DNA of 64,000 nt from Lepturacanthus savala (Eukaryota; Chordata; Actinopteri; Scombriformes; Trichiuridae): contig CM060469.1 in assembly GCA_030544235.1 (NCBI GenBank), positions 16,486,017 to 16,550,016 of the forward strand, read 5' to 3'. Below, one piece after another: positions 1-11,049 of the stretch (its first letter is position 1; each line of letters starts with the position of its first letter). The notes under the pieces were generated by a model that did not search any database, was not told the origin of the DNA, and worked only from the letters and a program-made list of their open reading frames with translations. Position numbers and translations under genes: made by a program.

Positions 1-2995
1 TATGACTAAGAAACACTTCCAGGTTACAGGATACGGCATTGTGAGTAAACCTATAACACAAAGCTGCACACTAAACAATTAGATGTGTAATAATAAATAA
101 CCGCCTTATTTTAGCCAAAAGTAAAGTTGCTGGACAGTTTTATAGTGCTATAACATTAGATTATTTTGCCCAATAATCTTCGCCTTGTTCTTAGAACGGT
201 ACAGGAGACACCAATGACCTTTGGCAGGTGGAGGTTTGTGGAGGCCGGAAGGGCGACCTGGTGAAGGTGCTGCGCAGCAAAGTCCGCTTTCTGCATCGAG
301 CTACCGGTTGCGTGCTCTACTCTTCCGGCAAGACTCTTCCCAAGTGGTAAGACGGCGTATCCGCTCCGACCTGTAATAAAGATTAATTCTGTGTGTGAAC
401 AGTGGAAGCTGACTGCAGGTTTATGTTCAGGGGGTGGGAACAGGTGGAGGTGACCTGTAGCCCCTACTTGAAGGAGACTCCGAGCTCTCAGTGGAATATT
501 GAAGATCATATCAATCCAAAATGTAGGAGACACAGTTACATGCACTCCTTTGTTTGTCTGTTCCATCATATTTAGATGTCAAGCATTAGTAGCCACCATG
601 CTATTTCTCCTTCTATGTTCCTGCAGTGCCCAACATTAGTCTGTCAGTGCTGAAGCCCCACTTCCTGGAGATCTTATTGGAGTCCCACATCGTTATGATA
701 CGAGTAAGGAATCGTGAGAAAAAGATGTTTAATATGATTCGCCCCAAGTGATTATTTCACAAAAAATGTGTGTCTTTAGGGCAACAGTGGTTTGAAGCCC
801 AAGGACAATGAAATGAACTCAAAGCCTTGGCACTGGCCTCTCAACTATCAGGTACATCACATGAACTATAGTACCAAACTTAGTTTCACAACTAAATACA
901 TAGTTAAGTTTACCTTCTGCATATGTTTTATTTTTGCGTAGGGATTGAGATTCTCTGGAGTGAATGAAACCGAGTATCGTGTTTACCTGCTGGGGAACCC
1001 CGTAAGTCTGTCTTTGGCTTCATTTGTTTCTGTTAGAGCTGCAACAATTAGTCAATTATTGATGATTGATTAATTGCTCTGAGCCATTTTAAAAAAGAAA
1101 ATGTCCAAATTCTCTGGTTCCAACTTCTCAAATCTGATTATTTTTTTGTTTCTTTAGTTTTCCATGATAGTAAACTGATAATATTTGGGTTGTAGACTTT
1201 TGGTCTGGGCAAAAAAAGACATTTTATGTTGAATCTTCAGCTTTGGGAAACAGTGATCAACATTTTACACCATTTTATTAACGAAACAACTAATCAATAA
1301 ATTGTTTCAGTAATCGATAGATTCATTATTAAAATTATCACTATACCTTATACAGTATACACTATACATTACTGCTTAAAGGATAAATCAGACCCAACTA
1401 ATGCAATATTAAATATATGCTAAAACATACATTGATACTGATTATGATAGATTGATAGAATGACTGTCAAAATAGTTGCAAATAGTTTCGCTGCAATACT
1501 TTCCATGTGCTTTAGTAGGGTTTGTTTCATCAGTGCATGTTGTGTTTAAATCCACTTTCTCAGGTGGTCTGGTGGGTGAATCTGGCCAGTTTGGGATTAT
1601 ATCTGATCATGGTGGTAGTGGCTTCTATCGCCCTCCAAAGAGGTGTCACGGCTGACCAAAAAAGAAGAGGTAGGGTTATTAACAGTTACATCTCCTCATC
1701 ATACATTTTACTGTCAGATCAATAATCAGTTTCTCTTGCCCTTTCAGAGAATTTCTGCGTTCTTATGAGAGGAGGAGGACTCCTACTCCTCGGCTGGCTG
1801 CTGCATTATCTTCCTTTCTATGCTATGGGCCGCATCCTCTACTACCATCACTACTTCCCTGCTATGCTCTTCAGCAGCATGCTCACAGGTTCACATTACG
1901 TTACGCCCTTTCTTTTTATATAGATAGACCGTGCAAAAGTGATCACATTGCTTGTTCTGTTTGTTACTCACAGGAATTACATTAGACAGCCTGCTGAAGA
2001 GCGCTGACCTGCTGCTCCACCCACCTTACTGCGATTGGCTGCAGAGGGGCGGGCAGATTTTACTCCTTTTTAGTGTTCTTTACAGGTGAGTCAGAAACAT
2101 TACGTCATCAGTGTTGAACATAATGATAGTCCTTATAACCACTTTCCCTTGATAATCTCTTCAATACCCCATAAAACATTCCTGCATGTATTCTATCTGC
2201 TGAGGGTTGACATATAGATGCAGAAAGGGATTTTGTTGTTAAAATAGTGGTTTGTCATTTGGGCTCATAGGCTTATTGGCTCGATTGCCGAGAGTTCTCA
2301 TATTAGAAGCTGATTGGCAGCAGGAGGACTCTTCTTGTAGTAAAGGTAAAACAAAAAAAGTCTGCCACTAAAGCTCACTAATTAACATATATCTTTCTTA
2401 TTAAGGAATAAATGAAAAAGAGATATAACATGTTAATAAGTGAGCTTTAAAAGTCCCATTATCGTAACCTCCCTCTCCCTTCTATTTGCCACTTTAGAAA
2501 GAACAGGTTGTTTTGTCTCAGCCTCGTTAATATTAACGAGTCGCCCCTCTGATTGGCTGACTTGAATGGATGTGAATGGTGGGTCGGCAGTATCATGTGA
2601 CATCACAACTTTACGGAAGTACTGGTGGCTTGTTTAAAGGCACAGTTTCTGAATACAGGCTGGAATTAATAAGGAATTAATATCACACTTTCTACATTTT
2701 GGGACTTTTAAAAGTGCCGGTGCAGATTTAAACCTTCAAACAGAAGAGTGGTATCCATACGATAATCGTTTTGCTTTCTTGCCAGGAGTTAGATGGGCTC
2801 TGCCTCTATTGATTTTAGATGACATTGTAACATGTAAAGTTTAAACATGCTTTCTTTTGTGTAACCTATTGGGGTCTGTTCTTTGTCAGTTTCTACCTGT
2901 TCCATCCGCTCTCGTATGGCATGACGGGGCCTCTGGCGCACGAGCCAGGCAGCTCCATGGCTGACCTGAAGTGGATGGACTCCTGGGAGTTCTAA
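1..2995 (+). CDS. pomt2: Protein O-mannosyltransferase 2, C-terminal part (5' end outside window)
   Basis: ER-membrane enzyme that, with POMT1, transfers mannose from dolichyl-phosphate mannose to Ser/Thr of alpha-dystroglycan. The window opens inside an exon. Ten coding exons read through: 1-40, 195-346, 431-522, 627-703, 780-851, 942-1001, 1564-1669, 1748-1888, 1974-2085 and 2890-2995 (TAA). All introns are GT/AG and phase is continuous, giving 318 residues, about the last 40% of a roughly 750-residue protein. The first exons finish the MIR-repeat region (NGTGDTNDLWQVEV, SSGKTLPKW). The luminal part follows (SHIVMIRGNSGLKP, KPWHWPLNYQGLRFSG), then four hydrophobic stretches including HYFPAMLFSSMLTG and LYSFYLFHPLSYGM. 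The DSWEF end and the GNPVVWW segment fit POMT2 rather than POMT1. No frameshift or missing exon is seen in this part. Assignment is from recalled family sequence; confidence is high. Confidence 0.96.
1038..1340. repeat. Teleost interspersed repeat, GCTGCAAC...TCGATTAAT type, in pomt2 intron
   Basis: It begins with GCTGCAACAATTAGTC and ends in an inverted version (AACAACTAATCAATAAAT...TAATCGATAG). Internal landmarks are ATGTCCAAATTCTC, CAAATCTGATTATTTT, TGGTCTGGGCAAAAAAAG and TTTGGGAAACAGTGAT. At least eight related copies occur in the window. The pseudo-palindromic TAATCGATTA-rich ends and lack of coding capacity suggest a non-autonomous DNA element; I cannot name the family. Confidence 0.75.
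2369..2449. repeat. Hairpin-forming inverted repeat in the last pomt2 intron
   Basis: Two arms of about 31 bases, 2369-2399 (TAAAGCTCACTAATTAACA...) and 2419-2449 (...TGTTAATAAGTGAGCTTTA), are imperfect reverse complements around a loop of about 19 bases. It probably belongs to a small palindromic mobile element. No coding content. Confidence 0.6.
2472..2720 (-). repeat. Dispersed repeat, AATCAGCCAATCAGAG type, minus orientation
   Basis: The stretch CGTTAATATTAACGAG...CTCTGATTGGCTGACTT is the reverse complement of sequence at 61255-61420 (AAATCAGCCAATCAGAGC...TTAATATTAACGA). It is also related to 17865-18090. Three copies in one window mark an interspersed family. No open reading frame and no clear termini, so the class is unknown. 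Confidence 0.6.
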
Positions 2996-3540
2996 ACCAG
3001 CTTTGCATGAAGTTGACACTAATAGTTTGATAGTTAACAAATGTTCTTAAAAAAAAAAGGTACTGTGTTTGCAGATGGGAATGATATTTCAAAGGTACTG
3101 TACACTACAATAGTATTTCTACCTGTTTAAGTATTTGTGTCTTGTGTCCTAGTTTATCATGTAAAAGACAGTTGCAATATGAAAGCCAGAGGTTTGTGGA
3201 GTGTTTGAGGATAAGGATCTACCGTAAACACTAATAATCACCAGACTGCCTTAACTCACAACACAGATTACATCCTGAATTTATACTTGGATGTGGCAAT
3301 AATAAGATGAAGTGCCTCTTAAGGAGCGAGTGATAGTAAATCCTGAAATGTTCTGGTATTACATTTCTTTGCTTTACACATTTACAGAAAACCTTTTTAT
3401 ACGCAGTACTAGGATTTCACAGACGGTATTGGTGTTAGTGCCCGTTATTTTTTTATTGTTTTAGCCATTAGTACTGGCTTTGTTTTTGAAAAAAAAATCC
3501 TGCTGACTGTATGTGATCAATAAACGGTTATTCTTGTAGC
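2996..3540 (+). other. pomt2: pomt2 3' UTR with polyadenylation signal
   Basis: Non-coding sequence after the pomt2 TAA. A canonical AATAAA lies at 3519-3524, followed by a T/G-rich stretch, so cleavage is expected near 3535-3545. This gives a 3' UTR of about 540 bases. An A-run at 3049-3058 and a second near 3489 are genomic A tracts, not poly(A) tails. Confidence 0.7.
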
Positions 3541-4640
3541 CTGTGCTTTCTCATGCTCCCATCATCAATATTGCATAATTTTCAGTAACAACTAAAATTG
3601 AGTTTTTCACCTTGGTCATAAAAACTATAGCCATCTCTTTTTTTTTTTTAAAGAAAAAATATTTTCTCTTTTAAAACAAGCAAACATTTAACCAGGAACA
3701 CTTCATTGAGATTAAAAATTATCCGGAGTTACAGACTCTATAACACCATGAAACAGATAACAAAACAGATGCCATTATATCAGACATTGAAATGATAAAA
3801 AAATGGATACAATCTCTTATACAATAGTGCAAAATGTCACATTCTAGACACATCACAGGCACCTGCCTCAAACCTTATAATAGGCTATAGAATCCAATCC
3901 AAATTGTTCCTATATCTGTTTAAGTATTTATATTAATTTATTTCTAGAGCTCTGTTTATTTTGAATGTTTTATCTATTGTATAACATTCTTTGTAAATCA
4001 AATTACTTCAATTAGGAATAATAATTATTTCTGTGTCTAAGACTACATCACTCTTTAGTTACAGGTAGGTCATGTATTTGTGCTTGTGCGGTTAATATAG
4101 GTGACTCCATCCTTTATGCATGGATATGTATACTAATGGGTATGGAGCACAAAAACATTAGTAGAATTTAATAATTCAATAGTCTACATAAATAAAAAAC
4201 AAAACAATTTTGGTAATGAAAAAAGACAAATAAATGCCTTGGAATTATTTGATACATTTCCATAAGTAGTATTTTATCTAGGCTATTTCTCTTTCCTATA
4301 TGTATTTATTAAGTTATTTTATTTACGTATTTCTGCATTTATTTATTATGTATACATGTGTATGTCATTTTTGCTCCTTACTTTAGTTAATAGCACTCTT
4401 GTTCTTTGGAAATTTTATATGCAAAATATATGAAAGTGAATCCTATACAAAAGCCCCTGAAGCTGTGAAAAAATGCAATAAAACTGTTAACATAATATAA
4501 TATGATTTACTCAAAAAAATACCCGTTTATTTTTTTCCTATTGTAAGTTACTATTATTTGAATCTCTAGTGTTTTTGATTAAAGTGTATAACTGAAACAA
4601 AAAAAAAATGTAAAACAAAAAGAAAAACGTCCATGGAGTA
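3541..4640. other. pomt2-lin52 intergenic stretch, no gene seen
   Basis: About 1.1 kb of AT-rich sequence with short homopolymer runs between the pomt2 poly(A) signal and the lin52 promoter. No credible exon or recognised repeat was found on either strand. Confidence 0.6.
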
Positions 4641-4674
4641 AACCGGCCGCCTCGTGGAAGATTTGATGTATTAC

Positions 4675-4743
4675 ACCGTTACGCGTCAACCCCGAGGACG
4701 CGTGCTGCCATTGGCTGCCGTTTATCACGTGATTATTCTGAAG
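4675..4743 (+). promoter_or_regulatory. lin52: Probable lin52 core promoter: ACGCGT, CCAAT and TCACGTGA elements
   Basis: A short CpG-containing island directly before the lin52 ATG. It holds ACGCGT (4681-4686), GACGCGTG just downstream, an inverted CCAAT box (ATTGG, 4710-4714), and the 8-bp palindrome TCACGTGA (4725-4732), a USF/TFE-type E-box. No TATA box is seen, as expected for a housekeeping gene. The E-box is 11 bases from the ATG, so transcription probably starts in or just after it, or the site lies in the 5' UTR. Confidence 0.55.
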
Positions 4744-7700
4744 ATGGCGTCTCCAAATGGAGGTAAATTCTAATTCCTTACCCTGCTACGCTGTGTATAA
4801 ACGGAACGTTTGACGTGATTAAGGGCACTAAATCCAAAACTACTCTTATCCCGCCTTACTCGAACAGCCTAAGACGACGGAACGTACATGTTCGCTCCGT
4901 ATTTTGAGTGTTTGGAGATGTTTTTCCACCGTTGGCTACAGCCTTCACTAGCCTCAGTGTTGTCTGTTCAAACCAGACAAGCAGCTTCAACATCTTCGTC
5001 CAGTTTGACCCACACAAGCTGAAACTGCGGCTGCTGCGAGCTCTAAACGTAGAAATACATAAAGACTAATGTCACACTATGTCACATTAGGGAATAACAG
5101 AACAGTTACAGTCACATGTTTCACAACATCGTCATTATTTACTTGTTTACTATCTGCTTCGCGTGACATTGTCGATATTACTACGTAGTTGGGTAAAGCA
5201 CATTAATAGCATAACATTATTTAAACCCACATGCTTTGCCAACCATAGGAAACACTATAACCTTACACTAGTGTATATTGATAAATACACTGTATGTACA
5301 TACATCACCTGTCATGTATAAAATATGTAAACAGTTAACGTTAAACCATGTCCAATACATGTCATCATACTATTTTATCATAAATTGACAGTATACAATC
5401 ATATACAGTATCAAACAGTGGTGGAAAGTAACTAAATACATTAACTCAAATACAGTACTTTAACTGCAATTTTGAGGTACTTCATACTTCCACTCTACTA
5501 CATTTCAGAAATATTGTACTCTCTACTCCACAACATTTATTTGACAGCTGTAGTTACTTTTTAGATGAAGATTAGTATCATAACACAAAATATATTTATG
5601 TAATAATATTATTACGCTTATTATTTTATACAAAAATGTATCTATATTGTATTAAAGGACCTACTTTGCCATGTCACAGTTTTATATGTAATTAAATTAA
5701 TAATAATAAATTATTCATATATATTTTTAAAAGTTTGCTTGTTTCACATTCTTTTCTGTGTGTGAACCGAAGCATAGCAGTATGTTGTTTGTTAGAACAT
5801 GCATCGGCTCAGCCACAAAAAGGACCTTTTTATGAAGAAATAAATCATGGAAACATATTTCAAGGATCAAACAAATGAATTACCCATATAGAGTTTAGTG
5901 TTTTATAATGTAGCTCTTGTGATGTAAAATGGATAGTATAGTACCCTATGTTTCAAAATATGTATCAAAAGTATATTAAGATGATTTCTGATATTTAAAA
6001 CAACTACAAATATATATTGTTAGGTACCTCAGAACAACAAATTACACCCAGAAATAGTAGAATTTTACAATATTGGACCTTTAAAGTCAATTTGGTTAAA
6101 ACCACCTATGTTTATCTCTGCCTTTGCTCTAATTCCATATGAGATGGTTCACAGAAAAAGGAATTTGTGTATTTACAAGGGAAATTAAAATGCAGAATTA
6201 TGTTTTGCATCTTTATAGGTGATGACTTTGAGTCCTCTTTGTTGAGTTTTGAGAAGCTGGACAGAGCGTCACCAGACCTGTGGCCGGAGCAGTGTAAGTG
6301 CGCTTTCTCCCCTCTCACGTGTCATCAGTCCCGATGGAATTATGTTGAATTAATCCTAATTTACCTGTAATCTGCCACACAGTACCTGGAGTTGCAGAAT
6401 TTGCCGCATCGTGTAAAAATGTGAGTTAAAATTGCTTTGAGTTACAAACTGGATTAGACGTCCTGTGATATACATGTCTGATCATAAGACGTATGTTGTT
6501 TCTCACGACAGCCCATCACTAATTCTCCCCCCAAGTGGATGGCTGAACTAGAGAGTGAGGACATTGAAATGCTGAAAGGTAAAGAAGAAGAACTGTTATA
6601 TTGAAATATTTTTCGTATATTCCTGCAGCAGCTGGTGTTCAAACAGGAAGATTGGAGGGAATGTGGACAGCCTTGACGTATAATCCTGTCAAACAGGATA
6701 ACACTTTGCTAAAACTAGTTACACGAAGCAAAAAAAAAAAAAAAAACTTGATTATGGGTGCTGTCATCCCTCTGTAGAGCTGGGTAGTCTGACTACAGCC
6801 AACTTGATGGAAAAGGTCAAAGGACTTCAGAACCTCGCTTACCAGTTGGGCTTGGAGGAGTGTAAGTATCATGAACAACACAAACCTATTAATTCAAAAT
6901 TCAAAAATATAATTCAAGATATATGAGTATCTAAATACCAGCTGTAGCACAGTTTTTCTGCTACCACTAGATGGTGCTCACAGCCTTTTTATAGCTTGTT
7001 TGTGCCTGTGTCTATGGTTTGTAGATATAGATTTGTTTTTTTTGTGTTTGCTTTCACATTCAAAGCTTAAAGAGGCTGACTTGCAAATTGCAAATTTGCA
7101 TTAAGACCGAAGACAGAATATATGCGTATATATGAACTTTGCTATTCAGAATCAACTCTGTAGTCCGAATCAACATCGATGTGTTGACCTTGAGGCCTTA
7201 AAAATAATGGATTTGGGTCAATCTTGTTAAATTGGTGAAAGGTAAGAAACAAGGGCAAGCCTGCAGGAGCCCACACGACAAGTGCTCAAGCATTTGATGG
7301 ATGCAAAAATCTAGTTTTTTAATCCATTCCCCTCTTACTACCACCATTGTCATAATCCTTGATCCTTGTGGAGTGTGGATTAGAGAGATGTACTGTAGCT
7401 AAGTGCTCATATTTTCCTAAGAGAAAAATGAGTATTTATTCTTCCATTGGAAAAAAGCACACAAGCAATGAGAATCTGAGGTATAGATAGACCCCCCCAA
7501 CACAACATACACACTCTTACTGGGATGAAATTCATGAATACATGTTTTTCCCCAAGTCAGTTAAATATAGGCCTGCAACAATTAGTTGATTAACCAAGTC
7601 AGATCAGTAATGAATTGTTTTGAATTTTTTTTTTAAGAAAAATGTTCTCCGACTCCAGCTTCTCAATTGTGAATATTTTCTGGTTTTCTTTAGCCGTTTA

Positions 7701-10700
7701 TAACAGTAAACCGAATGTCTTTGGGGTTTTTTTTGGATCCGTTGGTCTGTTGATTGCTCTGATGTGAGATGTGAGAAGAAATGTTGCGCCCGTCTGCAGC
7801 CCGTCTGCACTTTTAACTTGCAATGAGCTCATTGCTTTATCGAATCCCATAAAAGGACGGCGCGTGCCTTCATGAATCAAAAATTAAGCGAAACGAACCG
7901 GAAGGGCTTTGATAAAATTTGATAGGTGGAAACTTTTTTAATTATCGAAAGAGATCATCAGATTTCAGGCGGGGGAGTTGACTTCATATCGAGTAAAAAA
8001 ATGTGTGCCACGGTGGTACAAGTACCCCAATGGATGTGTAGATTATACACCATATACAGGGATCGTACGAGCCTAGAAAAGAGCAAATCACATTAAAAGG
8101 CTGAAGAAAGCGTGTGTAAATTGTGAAGCACGTTGTCGACGATTTGCAAATTCACCCCTGCTCTAAAAAAAGTGTCTTAATCTCCCCGACTTCGCTAAAG
8201 CCACGGAAGTGTGTAATCTGGCTGGCATAAAGATGCTAGCTGTCATAGGTGGAGGGCTGCAGGATTTGCAATCATGTCATGTACCCCGGGATGACGGGAC
8301 ACAATGACGGTTATTATTGGTGTCGGAGCAGCCCTGTAATGGGTGCCTGTTTAATGCTCTCTGGTTTAATTTTCTCCTTTTCCTGGCTGTCAGGGGAGGC
8401 CTTGTAAATCTCAGCTACTTTTTCATCATGTTTGTGCACTCTTCAGTGCCCGTAAACGAGTCTCTGCAGAGGCACGGCTCAGCGAGGGCAAGGATTGGGG
8501 GGGGTGGCGGTGGCAGGATTTACTGCCCCTCCCCCTTCAACATGTGGACCATTAAAGAGGAAGCTGGTTAATGGGCAGAGCACAATCAAGCAGTGGAAGC
8601 TCGCCCACCGCTGCCGCAACCAGAAAGTGGACTTGAACCGCACAAGAACACCATTTCCCCTCCCCACCCTCTCTAGAATACACCTACACACGTATGGATT
8701 TCTGTTTGTGCACTTGTCCACACACACACTTTGTATATATGTGTTGACGTGGATGTGAGGGGAGGACGTGACACACCCTTAATGCCCCCTTCTCCCTCCC
8801 ACATGCACCCTAACAATGGCTGTGTGACGCTGGCCCGGGTCTGGCCCCAGCGGGGCCTGACGCGTGCCTCTTCCCCGGGCCCCAGCTGTTCCCCCGCCCC
8901 GTGATGAATGCCCCTGTCGCGGGCCGCTGAGCGTGGGCATCAAGCACCCTCCCACCCCCACCACCCCCCGGGGTCTCTGGGGAAAGCTGAGGATTCTGAT
9001 AAGTGCTGTTATTGGAGGTAATTGAAAGTTGAGTGTTCCTCCGGGATTCACCGGAGGGCCGCGGACACTCAGGCGGCTGGTTGCTTGTACGGCTGCCGGA
9101 GCTGGCGGAGGTACTCTATCACGCCGTGAGCTCAAGGGCTACCGGCTATCATTTAACACTCGTCCTCCTAGGACGGGCTGTTAATTAGGAAAGGTTTTTA
9201 CTGTAGACTCCGCTCGTAAATTTGGATTTGTCTCATGCTGCAGCCTCTGCAGTGTCTTCATTATTATGTCTTGATTTTCAGTTGGGCTGCAACTAACGAC
9301 TATTTCCTTAGTCGATTAATATGTTGATTATTCAAATATCAAATCAAATTAATCACTTGGTTCATAAAATGGTGTAAAATATCAATCAATGTTTCCCAAA
9401 AATTAATATTCAACCGAAAATGATCTTTTTTTATCGAAAGCAATGATCCACAACCCAAAGGTCATCGGTTTACTATTAAAAAGGATTAAAATAACTAGAA
9501 AATAATCAGATTTAAGAAGCTGGAACCAGAAAATGTGGACACTTTCTTCTTAAAAATGACTCAAATAAATGAATCTATTAACAAAATACTCGATGATGAC
9601 TACTGATTAAAGTAATAGTTGGCAACTAATTGATTAATCATCGCAGCTCGAATTTTCAGTAACAATTTCACCAATTTCAAGGATATTAAGAATTTGATTT
9701 CCCAGCTCGCTAAGAAGTGATGATATTCTCATGGAGTTATCGTCATATATCTTTGTTCTTTTGACGCAGATATAAAGTCAAATATGTTACTTTTTAAATG
9801 ACTTTGGACTTTTAAGGCAAGAAAGAAAATGCATTTCTTCACCAAATAAAGTTCTCCATATCTAGTATAGCTGCAGCGATTATTCAATTAGTTGCCTACT
9901 ATTACATTAATCGTCAACTATTTTGATAATCAATTAATCGATTTGGCTTATTTTTAAGGAAATTCTATGGTTCGGGCTTCTCAAATCTGAGCTCAAGCCT
10001 TCTTTAATAGAAAGTTGATGATCTTTGGGTTGTGGACTGTTGGTCTGGACCAAAAAAGACATTTGAGGTTGCATCTTTGGCTTTGGGAAGCAGCGATCGT
10101 CATTTTGCAGCACTTTATGAACCAAACAACTAATCGATTAATCGTTTCAATAACCAACAGATTACTAAACTATAAAAATAGTAGCATAAATAGATAAGTA
10201 TAATATCTAGTATATTGTGGGTGTCAGACCACCTGTTGTCTTTCGTAGAATCAGCCCTCTCGTGCCACCCAACGCTGACCCCTGTTGTGTCTGCCTGTGT
10301 GAAGGTGAGACTGAAGGTCGGCCTGCCCTGACAGCTCCTAATGGCCCCCGCATCCGCCACCTCCTCCTCCTCCTCACCCTCCTCACCCTCCTCACCCTCA
10401 GGATCAATCTCTGGCCTATTAGAAGCGTGCCACCGCTGAATATGATTGCATTCACTGGGGCCCACTGGTGCTAATGTGCCTCCATCAATCCATCAGGGCG
10501 GGCTGACCGCGGGGCGGGCGGTTATGAAGTGCCTGTGCTGACAGCCGCTGAATGAGGAACAGGGGATGCTATCCTCCTTCCTCCTCCTTCCTCCTCCTCC
10601 TCCTCCTCCTCAGCTCCTTTACTCTGCTGTGTTCATCTTTTCACCTCTTCCCAGCTCCTCAGCAGGCTCATAGTGTCGATGAACGGCAGCGTTTTGGCGC

Positions 10701-11007
10701 GTCTCCTCGAATGAAACGCAAAAAGGCTCGTTTTTTGAGTTTTTGCTTGAAATTTACAAACACAAATTTAAGAACCTTCTTCATATATGATTAGTTCTCT
10801 CAAATTTCATTTCATAACAGCGCTTGCTACTTTTAGTCCATCATTGTTAAAAAATCTTTTGAATTCCACGCACATTTCGCAACAGGACAACATGAGTGTC
10901 TCCTTCCACGGTGCAGCAGGTTCCAGCTGTATCTGATAGAGCTGGTCCTTATCTTAAACAGGATCAGTGTTGGAACTGTGTGAAAGGAAAGGGAGGCAGA
11001 GCTTAAT

Positions 11008-11049
<42 letters not shown>

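Noticed and set aside
156..569. 137-codon minus-strand open frame
   Set aside because: It is the antisense shadow of two pomt2 exons (195-346 and 431-522) and their intron.
2789..3092. Two overlapping minus-strand frames at the pomt2 3' end
   Set aside because: Antisense of the last pomt2 exon and 3' UTR; no family similarity.
8779..9135. 118-codon minus-strand frame rich in Arg/Gly/Pro
   Set aside because: GC-rich intronic DNA gives long frames by lack of AT-rich stops; no domain, no splice context.
10130..10465. Frames reading EEGEEGEEEEE or LLLLLTLLTLL
   Set aside because: Translation of a CCT-rich simple repeat.
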